NCBI GenBank assembly: GCA_050247155.1
Contig: JBFWUS010000017.1
Coordinates: forward strand, 10,664-74,663
DNA: 64,000 nucleotides
Direction of reading: 5' to 3'
Source of the DNA: Mesorhizobium_G sp050247155
Lineage (GTDB): Bacteria; Pseudomonadota; Alphaproteobacteria; Rhizobiales; Rhizobiaceae
Shown here: piece by piece, positions 42,845 through 50,797 of the stretch
Layout: every line of letters begins with the position of its first letter
How positions within the stretch are numbered: position 1 is the first letter of the stretch
Translations under genes and position numbers: made by a program
The notes under the pieces: model-generated
Told to the model about the DNA's origin: nothing
Databases searched by the model: none
What the model saw: the letters and a program-made list of their open reading frames with translations, nothing else

Positions 42845-44282
42845 TGCGCCGCTTGTCCTGATCGGACGCGATGGCCGGCGCCGTGTCGTGCTTGCCGCCG
42901 ATGCGGCAGCACTGGCCGCCGGCCTGCGGGTCGGCATGGCAGCGAGCCAGGCGCAGGCGCTGGTGCGCGGCTTGACGGTCCAGGATGCCGATCCGGACGG
43001 CGATTCCGATGCGCTGGAACGCCTGGCGCTGTGGGCGCTCAGGCGTTATTCGCCCGTCGTTGCCGCCGATCCGCCGACCGGACTGGTGATTGACGCGACC
43101 GGCGCGAGCCACCTGCATGGCGGCGAGGCTGCCATGCTCACCGATCTGGTTGACCGTCTCGCTGCATCGAAACTGACCGCGCGAGCCGCGATTGCCGGAA
43201 GCTGGGGCGCGGCGCGCGCGCTGGCGCGGTTCGGGCAGCGGCCGATTTCGATCGTGCCGCCCGGGCAGGACCGGCAAGTCCTCCTGCCGCTGCCGATTGC
43301 GGCGCTGCGTTTGCCGGCCGAGACTCTGGACGGCCTGCGCCGGCTCGGATTTGAGCGGATCGCCGATCTGGCAAGCACGCCGAGAGCGCCGCTGTCGCTT
43401 CGGTTTGGGCCTGAACCTGGCCGCCGGCTTGATCAGGCCTTCGGTCACGTCTCGGAGCAGATCGATCCGATCCGGGAACCGGATATTGCGGAAGTGCGCC
43501 GCGCCTTCGGCGAGCCAATCGGTGCGGCCGAGACGATCACCCGCTATATCGCAGAGCTTGTCGATAAACTCTGTGCGCTGCTCGATGAGCGCGGGCAGGG
43601 CGCCCGACGCCTCGATCTGCTCCTCTACCGGGTGGATAACCGCATCGAAGCCATCCGAGTCGGCACGGCCTTGCCGGTGCGGGACCCGAAACGCCTGACG
43701 CGACTGCTGACCGACAAGATCGACAAGGTCGATCCCGGTTTCGGCGTCGAGACGATGCGGCTCGCCGCAACGCTCGCCGAACCGCTGGCTTCGAAGCAGG
43801 CCGTCTCATCGTTGGCCGGCGAACCGGAATCCGACATTTCCGGCCTGATCGACACATTGGCCAACCGGATCGGGGAGGAGCGGCTTTATCGGCTGTCGCC
43901 GGTCGAGAGCGATGTGCCTGAGCGATCGACGCGCCGCGTCGCGGCGGCCGATCCGGAGCAGGGCGCAAGCTGGCCGATGAACTGGCCGCGACCCACCCGC
44001 CTGCTGGCGCGTCCCGAGCCGATCGAGACGATAGCGCTTTTGCCCGATCATCCGCCGACGGCTTTTACATGGCGCGGCGTGCGGCGGCGCGTAAAGCGCG
44101 CCGACGGGCCGGAACGGATTTTTGGAGAATGGTGGAAGCGCGACGCGGAACTGGCAGCAGTCCGCGATTATTTCCAGGTCGAATCGGAGATCGGCGAGCG
44201 CTTCTGGATCTACCGTGCCAGCGACGACGAGGATGCCGGCACGGGATCGCACAACTGGTTCCTGCACGGGATCTTCGCGTGA
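42765..44282 (+). CDS. imuB: Y-family polymerase-like mutasome protein ImuB
   Basis: 505 residues starting MPRVVSLFLPLWSTDRIRRK. The Y-family fold is kept (LVLIGRDGRRRVVLAADAAA, LVIDATGASHLHGGEAAMLT), but the two acidic catalytic motifs of DinB (HADLDAF and SIDEAF) are replaced by SLFLPLW and VIDATGA, so it is not expected to polymerise. ImuB instead bridges the beta clamp, ImuA and DnaE2. It ends with an overlap of GTGA into dnaE2. Confidence 0.92.
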   Translation: MPRVVSLFLPLWSTDRIRRKSRDASPDAPLVLIGRDGRRRVVLAADAAALAAGLRVGMAASQAQALVRGLTVQDADPDGDSDALERLALWALRRYSPVVAADPPTGLVIDATGASHLHGGEAAMLTDLVDRLAASKLTARAAIAGSWGAARALARFGQRPISIVPPGQDRQVLLPLPIAALRLPAETLDGLRRLGFERIADLASTPRAPLSLRFGPEPGRRLDQAFGHVSEQIDPIREPDIAEVRRAFGEPIGAAETITRYIAELVDKLCALLDERGQGARRLDLLLYRVDNRIEAIRVGTALPVRDPKRLTRLLTDKIDKVDPGFGVETMRLAATLAEPLASKQAVSSLAGEPESDISGLIDTLANRIGEERLYRLSPVESDVPERSTRRVAAADPEQGASWPMNWPRPTRLLARPEPIETIALLPDHPPTAFTWRGVRRRVKRADGPERIFGEWWKRDAELAAVRDYFQVESEIGERFWIYRASDDEDAGTGSHNWFLHGIFA

Positions 44283-47200
44283 CCAGCCCCGCCCGCTATG
44301 CCGAGCTGCAGGTCACCACGCATTTTTCCTTCCTGCGCGGCGCGAGTGACTGCGAGGAGCTGTTCGCTCGCGCAGCCCAACTCGGCATCGAGGCGCTCGG
44401 TATTGTCGACCGCAATTCGCTGGCCGGCGTTGTCCGCGCCCACGAGGCGGCGCGGACAACAGGCGTGCGCCTGATCGTCGGCTGCCGGCTCGACCTCACC
44501 GACGGAACCTCGCTCCTGGTCTATCCAACCGACCGGCCTGCCTATGCCCGGCTCTGCCGGTTGCTTTCGCTTGGCAAGAAGCGGGCAGGTAAGGCGAAGT
44601 GCCATCTCGAATGGGACGACGTTGTCGCCTATGGCGAGGGCCAGATCGTCGTTCTTATCGCCGATAAGGCCGACGATCTTTGCGAGCTGCGTCTTCGTCG
44701 TCTCGGCGATCGTTTCGGCGACCGCGCCTATCTGGCGCTGACCCTGCTGCGGCGGCCGGGCGATCAGCGGCGGCTGCATGCTCTCGCCAGCCTGGCTGCG
44801 GCAATGAAGGTGCGGACCGTCGTCACCAACGATGTCCTTTTCCATCTCCCCGAGCGGCGGCTGATGCAGGACGTCGTCACCGCCATCCGTCACAACTGCA
44901 CCATCGACGATCTGGGTTTCCGCCGCGAGCGACACGCCGACCGCTATCTCAAGCCCGGCTCGGAGATGGCGAGGCTGTTTTCCCGCTATCCCGAAGCGCT
45001 TGCCCGCTCCGTCGAGATCGCGGCGCGCTGCCGCTTCAGCCTGGATGAACTCGCCTATCAATATCCGGAAGAAAAGACGATGCCGGGTCTCACCGCCCAG
45101 CAGGCGCTCGAGCAGCTGACCTGGGAGGGGGCCAAGACGCGCTACCCGGAAGGGCTGCCGGACAAGGTCCGCGCCACACTGCGGCATGAGCTCGGCCTGA
45201 TCGAGACGCTGCGCTACGCGCCCTATTTCCTCACCGTGAACGCAATAGTCCGCTTCGCGCGCTCGCAGGGGATTCTGTGCCAGGGCAGGGGATCGGCCGC
45301 CAACAGCGCGGTCTGCTATGTGCTGGGCATCACCAGCATCGATCCCGACCGCAACAATCTCCTGTTCGAACGCTTCGTGTCTCAGGAACGCAACGAACCG
45401 CCCGACATCGACGTCGATTTCGAACATGAGCGGCGCGAGACGGTCATTCAGTGGGTCTACGACACCTATGGCCGTGACCATGCCGCCCTTTGCGCAACCG
45501 TCATCCGCTACAGGACCAAAGGCGCGATCCGCGACGTCGGCAAGGCGCTCGGCCTGCCGGAGGATTTGACCAAACAGCTTTCCTCCCAGGTCTGGGGCCA
45601 TGGCGAGGCGGTCGATGAAAAGCGCGCCGGGGAACTCAACCTCAATCTCGGCGACCGGCGTTTGCGGCTGGCGCTTGAGCTTGCCGCACAGCTGGTCGGC
45701 ACGCCACGTCATCTGTCGCAGCACCCGGGCGGTTTCGTGCTCACCCATGACCGTCTCGACGACCTGGTACCGATCGAGCCGGCCGCCATGGCAGACCGGC
45801 AGGTGATCGAATGGGACAAGGACGACATCGACGTCCTGAAATTCATGAAGGTCGACGTGCTGGCTCTCGGCATGCTGACCTGCATGAAGCGCAGCTTCGA
45901 TCTGCTGGCAGAACACAAGGGGATCGCGCACGACCTTGCCACCATCCCCGCCGAAGATCCGAAGACCTATGCGATGATCCGCAAGGCCGACACGCTTGGC
46001 GTCTTCCAGATCGAAAGCCGGGCGCAGATGTCGATGCTGCCACGCATCAAGCCGCGCACCTTCTACGATCTGGTCATCGAGGTGGCGATCGTGCGTCCCG
46101 GCCCGATCCAGGGCGACATGGTCCACCCCTATCTGAGGCGCCGCGAAGGCAAGGAGAAGGTGGACTTCCCGAAGCCGGAGCTGGAGCAGGTGCTCGGCAA
46201 GACGCTGGGCGTCCCGCTGTTCCAGGAGCAGGCCATGCAGGTCGCCATGGTCTGCGCAGGTTTTACCGCCGGCGAAGCCGACCAGTTGCGCCGCGCCATG
46301 GCGACCTTCAAGCACACCGGCGGCGTCAGCAAGTTTCGCGACAAGCTGATCGGTGGCATGATCGCCAATGGCTACGATCCGGCCTTCGCACAAAAGACCT
46401 TCACCCAGCTCGAGGGTTTCGGCTCCTACGGCTTTCCGGAATCGCATGCGGCGTCCTTTGCGCTGATCGCCTACGCCTCCTCCTGGATGAAGTGCCATCA
46501 TCCGGACGTCTTTTGCTGCGCGCTGCTCAATTCCCAGCCGATGGGCTTTTATCTGCCGGCGCAGATCGTGCGCGATGCACGCGATCATGGTGTCGAAATC
46601 CGGCCGGTCTGCATCAATGCCAGTCGCTGGGACTGCACGCTCGAGCCGACGGGCGAGGAAGACCGCTTGGCGGTGCGCCTTGGCATGCGCCTGGTCAAGG
46701 GTCTCGGCAATGACCATGCCGCAGCGATCATTGCCGCGCGCACCGACCAGCCTTTCGCATCGGTCGACGATCTCTGGCGCCGCGCCGGCGTGCCGGTGGC
46801 GGCACTCGTGCAGCTTGCCGAAGCCGACGCGTTTCGTGAGCGCCTGAAGCTTGCCCGCCGGGAGGCGCTCTGGGCGATCAAGGCGTTGCGGGACGAGCCC
46901 ATGCCGTTGTTTGCAGCCGCTGCAGCGCGTGAGCAGCAAGCCATTCCGGAATTGCGGGAGCCTGCCGTTCTCCTGAACCCGATGACCGCCGGCCGCGAGG
47001 TGGTCGAAGACTACGGCCATGTCGGGCTCACCCTGCGAAGCCATCCGGTTTCCTTCCTGCGCGCCGACCTCACGCGGCGGCGCATCGTCACCTGCCGCGA
47101 GGCGATGGACGCCCGCGATGGCCGCTGGCTGGAAGCCGCGGGCCTGGTGCTGGTGCGCCAGCGGCCGGGCTCCGCCAAGGGCATCATGTTCCTCACCATG

Positions 47201-47539
47201 GAAGATGAGACCGGCGCTGCCAACGTCGTGGGCTGGGTCAAGATCTTCGAAAAATACCGGCGTGTTCTGTTGTCCTCGGCCATGCTCGGCGTCCGCGGTA
47301 GGATCCAGAGGGAAGGGGAGGTGGTGCATCTGGTTGCTCACCATCTCACCGACCTTTCGGGAGACCTTACCAGCGTCGGTAACCGCGGCACGCCATTCCC
47401 GTTGCCGCATGGTCCTGGCGACGAGGCCCATCACGGCGCTCCAGGCATCGACCCGCGCAGCCTTCCCAAACCGAGGTCGATCGTGGACCCCTATCTTCAT
47501 CTGGACCAGATCAAGGTGAAGACACGGGATTTCCGGTGA
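44279..47539 (+). CDS. dnaE2: Error-prone DNA polymerase III alpha subunit DnaE2
   Basis: 1086 residues from a GTG at 44279 that overlaps the imuB stop; the frame is open back into imuB but the family begins at YAELQVTTHFSFLRGAS. The PHP domain (SFLRGASDCEELFARAAQLG) comes first. The polymerase palm carries PDIDVDFEHERRE with the catalytic Asp residues and a second Asp near VDVLALGML. The tRNA-OB-like part (GLVLVRQRPGSAKGIMFLTM) is near the C-terminus. Length agrees with DnaE2 and it lacks the C-terminal clamp-binding tail of DnaE1. It performs damage-induced mutagenic synthesis with ImuA and ImuB. Confidence 0.95.
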   Translation: MTSPARYAELQVTTHFSFLRGASDCEELFARAAQLGIEALGIVDRNSLAGVVRAHEAARTTGVRLIVGCRLDLTDGTSLLVYPTDRPAYARLCRLLSLGKKRAGKAKCHLEWDDVVAYGEGQIVVLIADKADDLCELRLRRLGDRFGDRAYLALTLLRRPGDQRRLHALASLAAAMKVRTVVTNDVLFHLPERRLMQDVVTAIRHNCTIDDLGFRRERHADRYLKPGSEMARLFSRYPEALARSVEIAARCRFSLDELAYQYPEEKTMPGLTAQQALEQLTWEGAKTRYPEGLPDKVRATLRHELGLIETLRYAPYFLTVNAIVRFARSQGILCQGRGSAANSAVCYVLGITSIDPDRNNLLFERFVSQERNEPPDIDVDFEHERRETVIQWVYDTYGRDHAALCATVIRYRTKGAIRDVGKALGLPEDLTKQLSSQVWGHGEAVDEKRAGELNLNLGDRRLRLALELAAQLVGTPRHLSQHPGGFVLTHDRLDDLVPIEPAAMADRQVIEWDKDDIDVLKFMKVDVLALGMLTCMKRSFDLLAEHKGIAHDLATIPAEDPKTYAMIRKADTLGVFQIESRAQMSMLPRIKPRTFYDLVIEVAIVRPGPIQGDMVHPYLRRREGKEKVDFPKPELEQVLGKTLGVPLFQEQAMQVAMVCAGFTAGEADQLRRAMATFKHTGGVSKFRDKLIGGMIANGYDPAFAQKTFTQLEGFGSYGFPESHAASFALIAYASSWMKCHHPDVFCCALLNSQPMGFYLPAQIVRDARDHGVEIRPVCINASRWDCTLEPTGEEDRLAVRLGMRLVKGLGNDHAAAIIAARTDQPFASVDDLWRRAGVPVAALVQLAEADAFRERLKLARREALWAIKALRDEPMPLFAAAAAREQQAIPELREPAVLLNPMTAGREVVEDYGHVGLTLRSHPVSFLRADLTRRRIVTCREAMDARDGRWLEAAGLVLVRQRPGSAKGIMFLTMEDETGAANVVGWVKIFEKYRRVLLSSAMLGVRGRIQREGEVVHLVAHHLTDLSGDLTSVGNRGTPFPLPHGPGDEAHHGAPGIDPRSLPKPRSIVDPYLHLDQIKVKTRDFR

Positions 47540-47543
47540 GGTC

Positions 47544-48791
47544 ATGGCAGGCGAAGCCACCATCCTCCATGCCGATCTCGACGCCTTTTACGCATCCGTC
47601 GAGCAACTGCTTCATCCGCATCTGCGCGGCAAGCCGATCGCCGTCGGCGGCGGCGTGGTGCTGGCCGCTTCCTACGAAGCCAAGGCTTTCGGCGTGCGTG
47701 GCGGCATGCCGGGCCGCAAGGCGCGGGAACTATGCCCGCAACTCATTTTCGTTGGCGGAAGCTTTGGCGAGTATCAGCGGCTCGGCGACGCCGCGATCGC
47801 CATCCTTGGCGATTTCACGCCGCTGGTGGAACGGATCTCGATCGACGAGGCGTTTGCCGATGTCGCCGGTTGCACGCATCTGTTCGGCTCACCGGCTGAC
47901 ATCGCGAGAAAAATCCGCTGCCGCGTCCGGACCGAACTCGGCCTGCCGATCTCCGTTGGTGTGGCGCGCACCAAACATCTGGCCAAGATCGCCTCGCAGG
48001 TCGCCAAACCGGACGGCCTGGTCGTTGTCGATCCCGGAACCGAACTCGACTTCCTCCACGGTCTGCCGGTCGAGCTGATGTGGGGTGTCGGGCCTGTCAC
48101 CAAGGCAAAGCTGACGGAACAGGGAATCCTCACCATAGGGCAGCTGGCCAAAACGCCTGGCCAATCGCTCGAAAAACTTCTTGGCCCTGCGGCCGGTGAA
48201 AAACTGTCGGCGCTCGCCTGGAATCGGGACCCCCGGGCGATACGGACGCATCACCGGGCGCGATCCGCCGGCGCGCAATCGGCGCTTGGCCGCAAACCTG
48301 CCATCGAACGGGTGTTTCGGCCAGCGCTGCTTCATCTCGCTGACAGGGTCGCGTGCCGGCTCAGGGCGAAATCCCTCGCTGGCCGGACAGTCACCGTTCG
48401 CGTCCGCTTTGCCGACATGCGCGCTGTCACCCGCTCCGTGACGCTCGAGGCGCCGATTTCAGCGACCGTGATGCTGGCCGAAATCGCCGAGGACCTGGTC
48501 AGGGCAGCACTTGCCGACCACCCGCGAGAAAAAGACATCACGCTGCTCGCGGTTTCGGTCTCGCATATCGGCGAAGAGCCGGCGCTTCAGCTCGATCTGC
48601 CGCTCGATCTACCCGACGAAAAGGCGCGGCCCGGCACCCATCGCGGCCTGGCGCGCTGGACGGCCGATCGCGCCGTCGACACGATCCGCGCCCGCTTTGG
48701 GCGAGACGCGGTAGGCTATGCCTTGACGGCTTTGAACGACATCGGCTCGGTTCCCGACGAGTTCCGCGAACTCGCCGAGAAGGAACTGTAA
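47544..48791 (+). CDS. dinB: DNA polymerase IV (DinB)
   Basis: 415 residues with both catalytic motifs intact: ILHADLDAFYASVEQLL and ERISIDEAFADVAGC. The little-finger domain follows from about residue 240. QLDLPL near residue 354 looks like a beta-clamp binding motif. Translesion synthesis polymerase. It starts 4 bp after dnaE2, which adds it to the LexA-controlled operon. In most imuA-imuB-dnaE2 cassettes dinB is not attached, so the combination gives one damage-induced unit with two polymerases. Confidence 0.94.
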   Translation: MAGEATILHADLDAFYASVEQLLHPHLRGKPIAVGGGVVLAASYEAKAFGVRGGMPGRKARELCPQLIFVGGSFGEYQRLGDAAIAILGDFTPLVERISIDEAFADVAGCTHLFGSPADIARKIRCRVRTELGLPISVGVARTKHLAKIASQVAKPDGLVVVDPGTELDFLHGLPVELMWGVGPVTKAKLTEQGILTIGQLAKTPGQSLEKLLGPAAGEKLSALAWNRDPRAIRTHHRARSAGAQSALGRKPAIERVFRPALLHLADRVACRLRAKSLAGRTVTVRVRFADMRAVTRSVTLEAPISATVMLAEIAEDLVRAALADHPREKDITLLAVSVSHIGEEPALQLDLPLDLPDEKARPGTHRGLARWTADRAVDTIRARFGRDAVGYALTALNDIGSVPDEFRELAEKEL

Positions 48792-48805
48792 GACGCGGCG
48801 ACCTT

Positions 48806-49324
48806 CTACCCCGCGCGCCGAATGTCCTCACGCTTCGGCAGTTTCCAGTTCGGTCTCGGGAAATGACAGGTGTAGCCGTTCGGGTAGCGCTCGAGATAAT
48901 CCTGGTGTTCGGGCTCGGCTTCCCAGAAATCGCCGGCCGGCGTCACCTCGGTGACAACTTTGCCCGGCCAGATGCCCGACGCGTCGACGTCGGCGATGGT
49001 GTCCTCCGCGACACGCTTCTGCTCATCGTTTGTGTAGAAGATCGCCGAGCGATAGCTCGCGCCGACATCGTTACCCTGGCGGTCGCATGTCGTCGGATCA
49101 TGGATCTGGAAGAAGAACTCCAGCAGACCGCGAAAGCTGATCGTGGCTGGATCGAACACGATCTCGATCGCCTCGGCGTGATTGCCATGGTTGCGGTAGG
49201 TGGCGTTGGGCACCTCACCGCCGGTATAGCCGACGCGGGTAGAAATCACGCCCGGATAGCGACGGATCAGATCCTGCATACCCCAGAAGCAGCCGCCGGC
49301 AAGCACTGCGCGTTCGCTCGTCAT
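48806..49324 (-). CDS. msrA: Peptide methionine sulfoxide reductase MsrA
   Basis: 172 residues. The active-site motif is AGGCFWGMQDLI at the N-terminus (catalytic Cys). Other hallmarks are GYTGGEVPNATYRNHGNHAE, IHDPTTCDRQGNDVG and YRSAIFY. It reduces methionine-S-sulfoxide in proteins after oxidative damage. It converges on dinB with only 14 bp between the stops, so it is an independent gene. Confidence 0.94.
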   Translation of the reverse strand: MTSERAVLAGGCFWGMQDLIRRYPGVISTRVGYTGGEVPNATYRNHGNHAEAIEIVFDPATISFRGLLEFFFQIHDPTTCDRQGNDVGASYRSAIFYTNDEQKRVAEDTIADVDASGIWPGKVVTEVTPAGDFWEAEPEHQDYLERYPNGYTCHFPRPNWKLPKREDIRRAG

Positions 49325-49474
49325 GATCTGTGACCTCCTGAGTTCGGGTTCATCGGCAATATAGGCATTTTCGGTATCATTTTCAGCTGCGGGCCATTTG
49401 ACACGAGCGCGTCGCCCAATGGAGATTATCCTGAAACCGGCGCAGTGCGCGCTCCATGCCAGTCGAGACGATTA

Positions 49475-50073
49475 ATGGGCAAATACAGGGACCATCGCGA
49501 GTCGCGCCGCCGGCGCTTTGAGGATGACTCCTCCTCCTTTTTTGAAGGGCTTTCCAAGCCGAGCTACTTCCAGCAACCCGCGACTCCGAGCGCAGATCCT
49601 GTCGACGCCGAGATAGTGTGGTTCAACGCCAGCAAGGTTTTGGCTTCGTCAAGCTGACGGACGGCACGGAAGCCTATCTGCATATCCGGGTGTTGGAAGC
49701 GGCCGGAAGCCGCGATGTATCCGAGGGCGCCCGCCTCAACGTCGTGATTGAAGCGGGATCAAGAGGTCGTCAGGTCGCGCAGGTGCTGGCGATCACCGAT
49801 CCGATCGCCAGAACGCCGGCGCGCGGAGGCCGTGCCGATGTACCCATCGCCGCGACGACTGTGCAGATCGAGAGCGCTGGAACGGTCAAATGGTACAACG
49901 CCGAGAAGGGGTTCGGTTTCATCGCGCCTGAGAACGGTGAAAAGGACGTCTTCGTTCATGCCACCGCACTGACCCGCGCAGGGCTCCGCGTGCTTGAGGA
50001 GGGACAGAAGGTGTTCATCGAATGTGGGCCAGGCAAGAAAGGCCCGGAAGTCCGGAGCATTCGCCTCGCCTGA
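49475..50073 (+). pseudogene. Double cold-shock-domain protein gene with a 1-bp frameshift
   Basis: The gene starts MGKYRDHRESRRRRFEDDSS at 49475 and reads AEIVWFNASK before the frame ends in VLASSS. Shifting by one base at about 49637 restores GFGFVKLTDGTEAYLHIRVL and the whole second half. Rhizobial homologues carry two cold-shock domains with the RNP1 core KGFGFV. Here domain 1 would be VWFNASK-GFGFVKL and domain 2 is VKWYNAEKGFGFIAPENGEK. A single G is missing in AAGGTTTT. It is either a real recent inactivation or a sequencing error. The second domain alone could still be made from an internal start. Confidence 0.75.
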
Positions 50074-50114
50074 ACGCCAATACGTTGGCCGTGGCCCGAA
50101 ATCACCTCACACAT

Positions 50115-50228
50115 GAAAAAGCCCACTGCCGGGAGGAGGTGGCAGTGGGCTCGATTTGAAATGCAGCACGGGAGGAGGTGCACCGCATTCAACGTCGGCA
50201 TCACATCTGGGAGGAGGAGACGGCCGAC
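50115..50228 (-). ncRNA. Small RNA resembling the alpha-r14 family (three anti-SD loops)
   Basis: On the minus strand three hairpins follow each other, each exposing CCTCCTCCC in its loop. The first is GGCCGTCT...AGATGTGATGCC near 50225-50197. The second is GCGGTGC/GTGCTGC near 50187-50162. The third is the terminator: 11-bp stem AGCCCACTGCC/GGCAGTGGGCT (50151-50120) followed by TTTTTC. Unpaired anti-Shine-Dalgarno loops plus this terminator are the hallmark of the rhizobial alpha-r14 sRNAs, which are thought to bind ribosome-binding sites of many mRNAs with Hfq. The 5' end is approximate. It converges on the cold-shock gene. Confidence 0.8.
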
Positions 50229-50797
50229 AACAGGATGGTATCAACAACTGCAGATATTGCAACGCACAAACCGCATATCGCACGCGCGATAGGGACCGAC
50301 CTGATATTAGTGCCAGCTTGGAAGTCACACACACTTTCTGGACGGTGGGGGTCAAGCAGTTATGGTCCTATTCAAAGACGGCGAGGTCTGGCGTGGGGGG
50401 CTCTCCAGTTGAAGGTCAAATACGAACAAAGCGGCTTCTCCGGCGATACGCGATATTCGGGATTTGGTGGGCGCGGGTCCCCAGGTATCGTGTTTTCGAC
50501 AACCATTGCCTCAAAGGGAGGCGGCTTGACGATGGTTGACCTCTACTTGCCCGTCGAGGAGTTTGAGAAATTGCGGAGTTTGATGGCGGAGGCGGAGGCC
50601 ATAAAACGAAATTGACCTCGACCGGGTTTTGACTTCACCCCATTTGACCTCGGGCAATGCAGTACCCGCACTACCCTCAAGAAGAACTCGTATTTTGCCC
50701 ACTCGCCGTCGTCGGCGGCGTAAACGGCCACTGATGCTAGGTGGTAAGATCAGGCAAGCTAGGCGAGAGCATGACCACTCTCCTCTGACAACGAAGC
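50229..50797. other. Intergenic stretch upstream of the sRNA, with one possible micro-ORF
   Basis: This 569-bp region holds the sRNA promoter (not resolved) and no convincing gene. A plus frame of 145 codons (50178-50615) crosses the sRNA and is not credible as a whole. Its last 27 codons, from ATG at 50532 (MVDLYLPVEEFEKLRSLMAE), have protein-like, helical character and might be a short peptide or a gene remnant, but the start has no ribosome-binding site. Confidence 0.3.

Noticed and set aside
44210..47563. A 1117-codon open frame on the minus strand opposite dnaE2
   Set aside because: It is the antisense shadow of dnaE2. GC-rich third positions keep the opposite frame open. Its translation is His/Arg/Ala-rich with no domain, whereas the plus strand has a complete DnaE2.
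50130..50220. Three GGGAGGAGG copies spaced by about 40 bp on the plus strand, resembling repeated ribosome-binding sites or a short direct-repeat array
   Set aside because: No start codons follow at proper distance and the spacers form hairpins with the repeats in the loops. The minus-strand sRNA explains all three.
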